Source: CADDZP01 sp035948135 (lineage in GTDB: Bacteria; Actinomycetota; Acidimicrobiia; Acidimicrobiales; AC-14). Taken from it: 64,000 nucleotides of DNA. The notes beneath the pieces are model-generated. The model saw only the letters and a program-made list of their open reading frames with translations. It made no database searches and was not told the origin of the DNA. The position numbers and the translations under genes are program-made. The stretch is taken from positions 1 to 64,000 of the forward strand of contig DASZJL010000223.1 in NCBI GenBank assembly GCA_035948135.1. The letters run 5' to 3'. Below, one piece after another: positions 23,886 to 31,800 of the stretch; position 1 is the stretch's first letter, and every line of letters starts with the position of its first letter.

Positions 23886-24203
23886 TCAGTCCTTCAGCTC
23901 GATGATGATCTCGCGGTAGGGCTCGGAGCCGACGTTGCGCGCCGTTTCCACCCCGCCCCGGGCCACGAAGACCGTCATGCCGGGGATGACCTCCGCCTCC
24001 ATGTAGTCCTGATAGGGGCCGTCGGTGTCGGGCTCGGGTATCACTGCGACACGGTCGCCGCCCAACTGAATCAAGAGGTGGTCCAGCTCGTGACGGTGCG
24101 GAGGGCTGTCCTCGCCCGGCGCCAGGCGGAGCTCCCACACCCGCACCCGTTCGTTCTCGAACAGCAGCCGGGTGCCGACGCCTCCGAGCACACGCTCACC
24201 CAT
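23886..24203 (-). CDS. Small cupin-domain protein
   Basis: A 105-residue single-domain cupin. The metal-binding motif 1 is recognisable as PGEDSPPHRHELDHLLIQLG (His, His, Glu/Asp ligands) and the second motif region as VIPGMTVFVARGGVETARNV, with the usual second His replaced. The strands RVRVWELRLAPGE and YREIIIELKD close the barrel. The function may be a dioxygenase or sugar/ligand binding; nothing more specific is visible. ATG 24203 lies 8 bases after TAGGCT on the minus strand without a ribosome site. Divergent from the acyl-CoA ligase gene with a 26-base gap. Confidence 0.8.
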   Translation of the reverse strand: MGERVLGGVGTRLLFENERVRVWELRLAPGEDSPPHRHELDHLLIQLGGDRVAVIPEPDTDGPYQDYMEAEVIPGMTVFVARGGVETARNVGSEPYREIIIELKD

Positions 24204-24211
24204 CGCGGCAG

Positions 24212-24221
24212 AGCCTAAGGT
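24212..24221. promoter_or_regulatory. Overlapping divergent -10 elements (cupin / AMP-ligase)
   Basis: AGCCTAAGGT has the AnnnTAnnnT form. Minus TAGGCT is followed by 8 bases and the cupin ATG (24203); plus TAAGGT is followed by 8 bases and the ligase ATG (24230). The layout is exactly symmetrical and neither side has room for a Shine-Dalgarno. Confidence 0.65.
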
Positions 24222-24229
24222 CCGGCCGA

Positions 24230-25690
24230 ATGGAGCTGCTGATCGGCGACGTGTTCAGGAACGCGGGCCGTGTCGTACCGACCCGCACGGCGGCGGTGTT
24301 CGGGCCTCGCGCGATCACCTTCGGAGAGGTCGACCGCGTGGCCTCGCAGCTGGCGCGCGTGCTGCCGAAGTACGGCGTCGAGCGCGGTGCCCGGGTTGCC
24401 GTCTGGGCCGCCACCACGCTCGACGTCATCCCGCTCTTCGCAGCACTGGCCAAGCTGGGCGCGGTCTTCGCGCCGATGAACCCGGCGCTGGGGATTGAAG
24501 AAGCGGTGGATACCGCGGCGACCGCCCGTCCCGTCCTCCTCGTCGTCGACGACGGAAGGTCCGACGCGGGGACCGTGGCGGCCAAGGCCGGCGTGCCGCT
24601 GATGCCCCTCTCTCGACTGTTGGCCGCCGCGGCCGGTGAGGAAGACGCCGACATCGCGGTCGAGGAGCTGTCGGAGAATGACCTCCACGTCATCTTCTTC
24701 ACCAGTGGGAGCACGGGGCGGCCCAAGGGCGTGGCGTTGACCCACCGCGTCAACTACCTGCGCACGCACCCGGGCGGCATCTTCGACCCCCGCGGGCCGA
24801 TGGTCTGTCCCTTCCCGCTCTTTCACATGGCCGGGTGGACAATCGCGCTGCAGCAATGGCAGGCGCGCGCGCCGGTCGTGTTCGTGCCCCCCGACGCGCC
24901 GGCCATCTGCGACGCCATCGAGCGCTACCGGGCGACGCGCGTCTATGGCATCCCAGCCGTGTGGCGTCGGGTGTTCGAGCATCTGGCCACATCGCAAGGC
25001 GCGGCGCGCGACCTGTCGTCGGTGCGATCGGCCGACACCGGCACGTCGGCAACGCCGCCCGAACTGCTGGACACCCTGCGCGCCACCTTTCCCTCGGCCC
25101 GCGTGCGCGTCTTCTACGGGTCGACCGAGGCCGGGGGCGTCGCCGCCCTCGAGCACGACGACCTCGACCGCAAGCCCGGGAGGTGCGGGCAACCGTCGCC
25201 GTTCGTCCAAGTCAGCATCGACAACTCGGGTGAGCTGTTGGTGCGAGGCCCGCTCGTCTTCGACGGGTACTTCGAGGACCCCGAGGCCACTGGCGATGCG
25301 TTCGTCGACGGCTGGTACCGCACCGGCGACCTGGCCGAGTTCGATGACGACGGGTACCTGTCGATCGTCGGCCGGGCGCGCGACGTGATTCGCACCGGCG
25401 GCGAGACGGTGGCCCCCGCCGAGGTCGAATCGGTGCTCGCCGCGTGCCCGGGCGTGGCCGAGGTCGCCGTCGTGGGCCTGCCCGACCTCGAGTGGGGCGA
25501 GGTGGTGTGCGCCGTCGTCGTGGCCGCGGATGCCGGATCGCCGCCGACTCTCGACGACGTGCGCGCCTTCTGCGAGGGCCGGCTGGCCGCGCACAAGCAG
25601 CCGCGCCGCCTGGCGGTGCTCGACGTGATCCCACGCACCTCGCCAACCAACCAGGTCCAGCGGCGACTGCTGGTCGAGATGCTCGCGTGA
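24230..25690 (+). CDS. ANL-superfamily acyl-CoA ligase lacking the A10 lysine
   Basis: A 486-residue adenylating enzyme. The phosphate loop is FFTSGSTGRPKG, motif A5 is FYGSTEAGG, and A7 is WYRTGDLAEFDDDGYL with the hinge region SIVGRARDVIRTGGE. The C-terminal A10 motif, normally PRTxxGKIQRR, here reads PRTSPTNQVQRRLL, so the catalytic Lys of the adenylation step is replaced by Gln475. That suggests altered activity, for example only thioester formation or a different acyl donor. Start ATG 24230 is leaderless-like. It overlaps the Gfo/Idh/MocA gene by 4 bases (GTGA) and lies upstream of an alpha/beta hydrolase, probably one catabolic operon. Confidence 0.88.
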   Translation: MELLIGDVFRNAGRVVPTRTAAVFGPRAITFGEVDRVASQLARVLPKYGVERGARVAVWAATTLDVIPLFAALAKLGAVFAPMNPALGIEEAVDTAATARPVLLVVDDGRSDAGTVAAKAGVPLMPLSRLLAAAAGEEDADIAVEELSENDLHVIFFTSGSTGRPKGVALTHRVNYLRTHPGGIFDPRGPMVCPFPLFHMAGWTIALQQWQARAPVVFVPPDAPAICDAIERYRATRVYGIPAVWRRVFEHLATSQGAARDLSSVRSADTGTSATPPELLDTLRATFPSARVRVFYGSTEAGGVAALEHDDLDRKPGRCGQPSPFVQVSIDNSGELLVRGPLVFDGYFEDPEATGDAFVDGWYRTGDLAEFDDDGYLSIVGRARDVIRTGGETVAPAEVESVLAACPGVAEVAVVGLPDLEWGEVVCAVVVAADAGSPPTLDDVRAFCEGRLAAHKQPRRLAVLDVIPRTSPTNQVQRRLLVEMLA

Positions 25691-26772
25691 GCGGCTCGGG
25701 CATCGGAGCCGTCGTGGTCGGCACCAGCTTCGGCTGCCTGACGCACGTTCGCGCCATGCGAGCTGCCGGCCTCGAGGTCCTCGCCATCGTCGGGCGGGAT
25801 CCGGAGAAGACGGCAGCGCGGGCCGAGCGCTTCGAGGTGCCCAACGCCATGACGTCGCTTGCCGACGCACTGGCGTTGCCGGGCGTCGACGCCGTGGCTG
25901 TCGCCACCCCGCCCCACACCCACTCCCCCATCGTGCTCGAGGTGGTCGCGGCGGGGAAGCACGTGGTGTGCGAGAAGCCGTTCGCCAGGAACACGGCGGA
26001 GGCTGAGCGCATGGAGGCGGCGGCCGACATTGCCGGGGTCGTCCACCTGCTCGGCACGGAGTTCCGGTGGTCGACCGGACAGGCGTTGGCCGCCCGCTTG
26101 ATCCGTGAGGGTGCGATCGGCTCGCCCCGCATGGCGACGTTCATCCTCCACGTGCCCCTGCTCGCCGACCCCACCGGCGAGCTGCCGGCGTGGTGGGCCG
26201 ACGCCGACGAGGGCGGTGGGTGGCTCGGTGCCCAAGCCGCCCACGTCGTCGACCAGGTGCGCACGACGCTCGGCGAGTTCGACGGCGTCAGCGCCAGTCT
26301 CCCGCTCGTCGCCGATCGCTCGATGAGCGCGGAGGACAGCTATACCGTCCACTTCCGCACCGTCACCGGCGTCGACGGCGTCATGCAGAGCACCGCGGGT
26401 GCCTACGGGCCGCCGCTCTTCGTCACCCGGATCGCGGGCACGGGCGGCACCGTGTGGGTCGACTTCGACACGGTCTCCATCGCCGACGCCAACGGCCCGC
26501 GCCAAGTCCCGGTGCCCGGCGACCTGGCGCTTCCCCCACCCGACCCGCCGCCCGCCGACCTATTGGTGAGCGCGTACGACCAGCTCCACGCCTTCGGCAT
26601 CGATCTGCCGCCGTACACACGGCTCTACGAGACGTTCGCCGCCCTCATCGCCGGCCGCCCGGTGGCCGAGGACCCGCGGCCCGCCACCTTCGCCGACGGC
26701 GTCGCCGACATGGCCGTCCTCGACGCCATCCGGAGGTCCGCGTCCGACCACGCGTGGGTGCCAGTCGCGTGA
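25687..26772 (+). CDS. Gfo/Idh/MocA-family oxidoreductase
   Basis: A 361-residue NAD(P)-dependent dehydrogenase. The N-terminal Rossmann fold starts IGAVVVGTSFGCLTHVRAMR (dinucleotide loop in slightly altered form), and the family signature appears as AVATPPHTHSPIVLEVVAAG and KHVVCEKPFARNTAEAERME with the catalytic Lys of the EKP motif. The C-terminal domain has the GGGWLGAQAAHVVDQV segment with the conserved His. The family oxidises sugars, inositols or related polyols; which one is not visible. The GTG start is inside the end of the ligase gene (GTGA), so the genes are translationally coupled. A hydrolase gene with its own -10 follows. Confidence 0.9.
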   Translation: MSGSGIGAVVVGTSFGCLTHVRAMRAAGLEVLAIVGRDPEKTAARAERFEVPNAMTSLADALALPGVDAVAVATPPHTHSPIVLEVVAAGKHVVCEKPFARNTAEAERMEAAADIAGVVHLLGTEFRWSTGQALAARLIREGAIGSPRMATFILHVPLLADPTGELPAWWADADEGGGWLGAQAAHVVDQVRTTLGEFDGVSASLPLVADRSMSAEDSYTVHFRTVTGVDGVMQSTAGAYGPPLFVTRIAGTGGTVWVDFDTVSIADANGPRQVPVPGDLALPPPDPPPADLLVSAYDQLHAFGIDLPPYTRLYETFAALIAGRPVAEDPRPATFADGVADMAVLDAIRRSASDHAWVPVA

Positions 26773-26824
26773 CCACGGTCGCTGCGCAAATCGGGCACGA
26801 TCGATCGGCCGTAGAGTCATGGTG

Positions 26825-27724
26825 ATGAGTAGCGAGTACTCGCTCCGGCGCATCGACCTGCACGGTCACCACGTCGGCTACCGGATGGCCGGGCAGGGGC
26901 CGGCGGTCGTGCTCGTCCACGGTCTGGCGCTCAGCTCGACGACGTGGCGGTACGTCATGCCGAAGCTGGCCGAGCGGTTCACGGTGGTCGCTCCCGACCT
27001 CCTGGGTCACGGGCAGTCCGGCAAGCCCCGCGGGGACTACTCGCTCGGTGCCTACGCGTCCGGCATCCGCGACCTTCTCGTGGCGCTTGACGTCGAGCGG
27101 GCCACGTTCGTTGGCCACTCTCTCGGCGGTGGCATCGCGATGCAACTCGCCTACCAGTTCCCTGAGCGCTGCGAACGCCTCGTGCTGGTGGCGTCCGGCG
27201 GGCTGGGCAAGGAGGTCAACGCACTTCTGCGGGCCGTCACGCTGCCGGGCGCCGAATACGTGCTCCCGGTGATCCTGACGCCGTGGCTGCGGCTCCGGGC
27301 CGAGATCGTCGGTGGTTGGCTCGGCAAGCTCGGCTGGCGGCCCGGCCCGACATTGGACGAGGTCTGGCGCAGCTACACGAACCTCACCGACCGCGCCGGC
27401 CAGCAGGCCTTCGTACACACGGTCCGGTCGGTGATCGACGTGTCCGGTCAGCGAGTGAGCGCGCGCGACCGCCTCTACCTGGCCAACAACGTGCCGACTC
27501 TCATCGTGTGGGGCGAGGACGACGGCGTCATCCCGGTGGAGCACGCGTTCAGCACCCACGAGGCCATCCCCGGCAGCCGCCTCGAGGTCCTGCCGCACGC
27601 CGGACACTTCCTGCCCTTCGAGCAGTCGGAGTGGTTCACACGCGTGTTGCTCGACTTCCTCGACACGACCGAACCGGCTGACGTCCACGACCGTGACTTC
27701 CGCCAGGCCCTGCTCGGCACTTAG
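26825..27724 (+). CDS. Alpha/beta hydrolase
   Basis: A 299-residue alpha/beta hydrolase of the epoxide hydrolase/meta-cleavage hydrolase type. The oxyanion loop is VVLVHGLALSSTTWRYV, the nucleophile is the Ser in FVGHSLGGGIAMQLAY, the acid is in IVWGEDDGVIPVE and the His in LPHAGHFLPFEQSE, so the triad is complete. I place the start at ATG 26825, which lies 7 bases after TAGAGT; two earlier in-frame codons at 26819 and 26822 would fall too close to that element. Convergent with the Mce gene with a 4-base overlap of the stop codons. Confidence 0.9.
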   Translation: MSSEYSLRRIDLHGHHVGYRMAGQGPAVVLVHGLALSSTTWRYVMPKLAERFTVVAPDLLGHGQSGKPRGDYSLGAYASGIRDLLVALDVERATFVGHSLGGGIAMQLAYQFPERCERLVLVASGGLGKEVNALLRAVTLPGAEYVLPVILTPWLRLRAEIVGGWLGKLGWRPGPTLDEVWRSYTNLTDRAGQQAFVHTVRSVIDVSGQRVSARDRLYLANNVPTLIVWGEDDGVIPVEHAFSTHEAIPGSRLEVLPHAGHFLPFEQSEWFTRVLLDFLDTTEPADVHDRDFRQALLGT

Positions 27725-28806
27725 GACAGGCTCGACGCCAGCAGCTGGGTGACGGCGGCGGCGCCGGCCGTCTGCTGGGGCGGGCCGCTGTTCTGGATCG
27801 AGCCGATGCCGCTGATGCACGGGTCGTTCGACTTGACCTGCGGTGGGTTCAACAGCGCCCCGCAGTAGATGTTGTTGTTGAGCCAGTCGCCGTAGCGGCT
27901 GGACTGCACAAGGCTCTGGGCCGCCTGGTCGAGGCCACCCAGCACCGAGTCGAGCGCCGGCAGCTTCACCCGCACCTCGGCGACGACGGCATTGAGGTTG
28001 GCAACGATGCCGTCGAGCTGCGTGCGGTTGTTGGCCAGGAGGGTGCCGAAGTTGTCCGAGAAGTCACCCAGTTCAGTGACGGCGGTGTTGAGCGTGCCGG
28101 TGTTGTCGGAGAACGTCTGGGAGATCAGCACCAGGTTGTCGAGAACTGTCCGGATCTGGGCGTCGCGGTCGTTGATCGCGGTCGCCACGGTGTTGACGTT
28201 GTCGATCAGGCGGCCGATCTCCTGGTCCCGGGAGCCGAGGGACTGGGCCACGACCGCCAGGTTGTCGACCGACTGACGGATCTTGTCGGTGTTGCCGTCG
28301 AGCGCCTGCACGATCGTGTCGAGGAAGGTGTTCACCTGCTGAGGATTGATCGCCTGCACGATCGGGCCGAGGCGGTTGAACAGCTCGCCGACGTCGACGA
28401 CGGATCGGGTGTTCCGCACGCGGTCCCCGTTGCGCAGCACCGTCGACGCGGTTCCCGGGTAGAGGTAGACGTAGCGCTCGCCGATGAGGTTGCGCCACCG
28501 GATGGCCGCCTGCGAGTCGACCGGCACCTTCACGGTGTCGTTCACCACCATCGCGATCGTGGCTTTTCCGTTGTCGATCTTGACCGACGACACGCGGCCG
28601 ACCACCACGCCCGCCACCTTGACGTTGTCCGCCTTCAGCAGCCCGGTGGCGTCGTCGAAGGTCGCCGTCAGCCGGTAGGTGTGCTGAAAGAGGTGGATGT
28701 TGCCGATGGTGAACGCGAGGTAGGCAGTCAGCACCGTGCAGGTCGCGAAGAAGACGAGCAGCTTGGCGACCACCGCTGGGATCGATTGTTGTGCCCGGCC
28801 GGCCAT
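27721..28806 (-). CDS. Solitary Mce/MlaD-domain lipid-transfer protein
   Basis: A 361-residue protein. It has one N-terminal anchor (VVAKLLVFFATCTVLTAYLA), then the Mce/MlaD domain (about 40-120: YRLTATFDDATGLLKADNVK, VAGVVVGRVSSVKIDN) and a long coiled coil with repeating LD/V-N patterns (about 140-300), ending in a low-complexity tail with a Cys pair (IYCGALLN...DPCISG). In actinobacteria Mce proteins normally come in sets of six with two YrbE permeases. Here there is only one, flanked by unrelated genes, and the sole ribosome site is a weak CAGG. It may dock with a transporter encoded elsewhere. The family role is lipid or sterol import. Confidence 0.9.
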   Translation of the reverse strand: MAGRAQQSIPAVVAKLLVFFATCTVLTAYLAFTIGNIHLFQHTYRLTATFDDATGLLKADNVKVAGVVVGRVSSVKIDNGKATIAMVVNDTVKVPVDSQAAIRWRNLIGERYVYLYPGTASTVLRNGDRVRNTRSVVDVGELFNRLGPIVQAINPQQVNTFLDTIVQALDGNTDKIRQSVDNLAVVAQSLGSRDQEIGRLIDNVNTVATAINDRDAQIRTVLDNLVLISQTFSDNTGTLNTAVTELGDFSDNFGTLLANNRTQLDGIVANLNAVVAEVRVKLPALDSVLGGLDQAAQSLVQSSRYGDWLNNNIYCGALLNPPQVKSNDPCISGIGSIQNSGPPQQTAGAAAVTQLLASSLS

Positions 28807-28845
28807 TGACCTGCGATTTTCGCCGAGGGGTGGACCAACCCCTCC

Positions 28846-29481
28846 TTACCCGTAGACCTTGGCGGCCATGCCGTGGCGGAAGGCCAGGCTGATCCGGGGG
28901 CCGGCGGCGGCCACTTTGGGGACGCTGTGCTGCCAGAGGCGCTGGGTGCGGCCGCCGGTCACGAGCAGGTCGCCCCGGCCCAGCTCGAAAGGCCTTGACG
29001 GCCCCCCGCCCTTGGGGCGGAGCAGGAACTTCCGCGGCTGGCCGAGGGACACGAGGGCGACGATCGGGCGCTCGATCTCCCGGGCGATCCGGTCGCCGTG
29101 CCAGGCCACGCTGTCGCGGCCGTCGCGGTAGAGGTTCATGCCCATGCTGTCGAGCTCAACCTCGTAGCGGTCGGACAGAACCCGGCGCATGTCCTCGAGC
29201 ACCGCCGGCTGCAGGGGCACCCCCGACCCGGCCCGCCAGGACGACGTCAGCCGCGGTTCGACGACGCGCTTGTCGAACATCATCCGCGTGCGCTGCCCCC
29301 ACGTGGTCGACGCCAGCAGCTCCGCGAACAGCTCGTCGGCGCCTGCCACCCAGGCGGGGGCGTAGTCGACCCACGACTCAGGGTCGAGGTCGACGCGGGC
29401 GAGCGACACGAACGCCTCGTCGACCGCGGCCTCGGTGGCTCCGTCGAGGAGCGACGGCTGCCAGTCAGGCGTCGCGGACAC
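28846..29481 (-). CDS. AlkB-like 2-oxoglutarate/Fe(II) dioxygenase
   Basis: A 211-residue dioxygenase that demethylates alkylated bases oxidatively. Iron ligands are visible in SVAWHGDRI (HxD) and in LWQHSVPKV (second His); the 2-oxoglutarate Arg is in GPRISLAFRHG. The substrate region includes SMGMNLYRDGRD, the family's NxYxDG-type loop. The length fits AlkB/ALKBH2-like proteins. The start GTG 29481 lies 6 bases after TAACCT on the minus strand, another leaderless-type promoter. There is no Ada or other repair gene beside it. Confidence 0.92.
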   Translation of the reverse strand: MSATPDWQPSLLDGATEAAVDEAFVSLARVDLDPESWVDYAPAWVAGADELFAELLASTTWGQRTRMMFDKRVVEPRLTSSWRAGSGVPLQPAVLEDMRRVLSDRYEVELDSMGMNLYRDGRDSVAWHGDRIAREIERPIVALVSLGQPRKFLLRPKGGGPSRPFELGRGDLLVTGGRTQRLWQHSVPKVAAAGPRISLAFRHGMAAKVYG

Positions 29482-29508
29482 GCCTCTAGGTTACCGCCGA
29501 TCGAACAC

Positions 29509-30150
29509 CTATTCGACTCCGCTCAGTAGCTCGTCGAGGCGGTCGAAGGCGGCCAGGCGGTCCTGCCCGACCACGATGCCGCGCATGCCGAGGGCTTCGG
29601 CCGCGGCGACGTTGGCCGGGTGGTCGTCGAGGAAGACGGCTGCCTCGGCGTCGACGTCGACCGCATCCAGAGCGAGGCGGTAGATGCGCGGGTCGGGCTT
29701 GCGCACGCCGGCGTGGCACGAGTCGACGACGACGTCGAACAGGTCGTCGACTGGGACGAGCGACCGCCAACCCTCGCCGAACTCGACGACGTTGTTCGTC
29801 ACGCACGCGGTGCGGACGCCGCCGGCCTTGATCGCAAGCGCCCGCGCCACCACCGCGTCTCGCTGGTCGTCGTCACGCGCCAGCCTGACGAGGAAGTCGA
29901 TGGGGTCGACGTCGTAGCCCTGCGCGCTGGCCATTTGCTTGAGCTCGGTCCGGGCGTCCTCGAGCGTCACCTCCCCACGCTCCAGGCGGTGCCAGGGATG
30001 CTCGCCGTCCTCGTGATACGACCCGAAGCACAGGTCGAAGGCCACGTCGACGTCGATGCCCAACTCGATCCCCGCTTCGTGGGCAGCCAGGAACGGGGAT
30101 TCGGTGAACACGCCGCCGAAGTCGAAGAGGACCGCCTCAATCGTGCTCAA
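29509..30150 (-). CDS. HAD-superfamily hydrolase
   Basis: A 213-residue phosphatase-like protein. Motif I with the nucleophile Asp is VLFDFGGVFTES, motif II is CVTNNV, motif III Lys is in GVRKPDPRIY and motif IV is AVFLDDHPANVAAAEALGM. A helical cap of about 75 residues lies between motifs I and II, as in the subfamily of epoxide-hydrolase N-terminal-like and haloacid-dehalogenase-like enzymes. The TTG start at 30150 overlaps the stop of the upstream ligase gene (TTGA), so translation is coupled. The substrate is unknown. Confidence 0.88.
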   Translation of the reverse strand: MSTIEAVLFDFGGVFTESPFLAAHEAGIELGIDVDVAFDLCFGSYHEDGEHPWHRLERGEVTLEDARTELKQMASAQGYDVDPIDFLVRLARDDDQRDAVVARALAIKAGGVRTACVTNNVVEFGEGWRSLVPVDDLFDVVVDSCHAGVRKPDPRIYRLALDAVDVDAEAAVFLDDHPANVAAAEALGMRGIVVGQDRLAAFDRLDELLSGVE

Positions 30151-31775
30151 GGCGTGCGATGGTAGGAGCGGCCGTGGGATTCCAACTCGTCGGCCAGCAC
30201 CTTGCGGTCGTCGCCGCCCAGCGGACGGTAGTCGGGCGCACCACGCTCGGCCCGCCACCACACCTCCTCGGCGGTGTCCCAGCCGTCATGCTGCAGCGGC
30301 CCCTTGAGCACCTTGTTGGTTCCGGTCAGCGGCATCTCGCCGGTGATGCGCACGAAGCGGGGAGCCCACTTGGTGCCGAGGTCGGCCTGCGCCTGCAGGA
30401 AGGCGACGAAGGCCTCCGGATCAAAGCGTGCGCCATCGCGCAGCTCGAGAGCGGCCATCACCTGGTCGCCACCATGGGGATCAGGGACGGCATAGACCGC
30501 AGCCATCACGACGTCCGGATGACGGAAGAGGATGCGTTCGACCGGCGCGGCGGCGAAGTTCTCCGAGTCGACGCGCAGCCAGTCGCTCGAGCGGCCGGCG
30601 AAGTAGAAGAAGTCGTTCTCGTCGCGGTATCCGAGGTCGCCCGTCCAGTACCACCCCTTGCGGACGCGCTGGCTCTCGGCTTCGGGGTTGTTGTAGTAGC
30701 CCTCGAACCCAGGAGCGCCGGCCTTGTTGACGATCTCGCCGATGGCGTCGGGGTTGAGGAGCCGCCCGCCCTCGTCGAAGCGGGCGCGGGGACACTCCTC
30801 GCCGGTCGTCGGGTCGAGCACCACGGTGGCGTCGTTCTGGGGAACGCCGAGGGCGCCGGCCGGCATGTCGGGCACGCGGTTGATCGCCGTCCCCCCTTCG
30901 CTCATCCCGTAGCCCTCGACGATGCGGCAGCCGAAGCGGCGCTGGAACTCGGCGATGTCGCGCTCGGACGCCTCGGTGCCGAAGCCTCGCTCGAGGGTGT
31001 TGTCGGCGTCGTCACGCTGCTCCGGCGTCGCCAGGATGTAGGCCAGGCTCTTGCCCACGTAGTTGAAGTACGTGGCGCGGAAGCGACGGACGTCGGGCAG
31101 GAAGTTGGACGCCGAGAACTTGGGGCGAGTGGCGAACGCGGCGCCGACGGTCAACACCGGGGCCCAGACCGCCATCACCGCGTTGCCGTGGAACAGCGGC
31201 ATCGAGCAGTAGCAGACGTCGTCGCGTCGGAACCCGTAGAGCTCGGACGCCCGCTGGCCGATCATCGCCAGTCGCCGCTGCGAACACTTCACGGCCTTCG
31301 GGGCCCCCGTCGACCCCGACGTGAAGAGCAAGACGATGAGCGAGGACGGGTCGGGCAGCTCGTTCGGCAGCTCGGCTGTTCGACCCGACAAGCCGCCGAC
31401 GACGAGGATGCGGTCATCGTCCACGCCGGTGTCGAGGTCGGCCAGCGTGGCGCGGCCGGCGGGGTCGGTGACGATCAGCTGGCAGTCGGTGTGGCGGATG
31501 TCGCGCGCCAGTTCGGCGCCCCGGCGGGTGGGGTTGATGCCGACGACCGTCGCCCCCGACAGCGCCGCCCCGCCGAGCCAGAACAGATACTCGGGGCCGT
31601 TCTCGAGGAGGAGGCCGATGTGGAAGGGACCGGGCCGCCGAAGCTCCTGCGCCGCAGCAGCTCGCCCGGCGCTCTCGGCCACGACCTCACGCCAGGACCA
31701 GCTCTCATCGCCGAACAGCAGGCCAGGGTGGTCGTCGTCGGCCCGCGCGAGGAGCAGCTCGGCCACGGTCTCCAC
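30147..31775 (-). CDS. FadD-type (very-long-chain) acyl-CoA synthetase
   Basis: A 542-residue ANL-family ligase. The ATP loop is LLFTSGSTGAPKAVKCSQRR, A5 is EGYGMSEGG, A7 is YWTGDLGYRDENDFFYFAGR, and the A10 Lys is present in PLTGTNKVLKGPL. The pattern resembles FadD17/FadD6 and eukaryotic fatty-acid-transport-type ligases, active on very-long-chain or sterol side-chain acids. I chose GTG 31775 (VETVAELLLARAD, the normal family start) over GTG 31808, which would overlap the divergent amidohydrolase start. Only 25 bases separate the two start codons. It is followed by the HAD gene in the same operon. Confidence 0.9.
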   Translation of the reverse strand: METVAELLLARADDDHPGLLFGDESWSWREVVAESAGRAAAAQELRRPGPFHIGLLLENGPEYLFWLGGAALSGATVVGINPTRRGAELARDIRHTDCQLIVTDPAGRATLADLDTGVDDDRILVVGGLSGRTAELPNELPDPSSLIVLLFTSGSTGAPKAVKCSQRRLAMIGQRASELYGFRRDDVCYCSMPLFHGNAVMAVWAPVLTVGAAFATRPKFSASNFLPDVRRFRATYFNYVGKSLAYILATPEQRDDADNTLERGFGTEASERDIAEFQRRFGCRIVEGYGMSEGGTAINRVPDMPAGALGVPQNDATVVLDPTTGEECPRARFDEGGRLLNPDAIGEIVNKAGAPGFEGYYNNPEAESQRVRKGWYWTGDLGYRDENDFFYFAGRSSDWLRVDSENFAAAPVERILFRHPDVVMAAVYAVPDPHGGDQVMAALELRDGARFDPEAFVAFLQAQADLGTKWAPRFVRITGEMPLTGTNKVLKGPLQHDGWDTAEEVWWRAERGAPDYRPLGGDDRKVLADELESHGRSYHRTP

Positions 31776-31800
31776 ACGCCTGGTGTAGCAAAATGACGAG

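Noticed and set aside
30159..31796. A 545-codon plus-strand frame across the FadD gene
   Set aside because: Antisense frame with repetitive Val/Gly/Ala/Arg composition; the minus strand encodes all ligase motifs in order.
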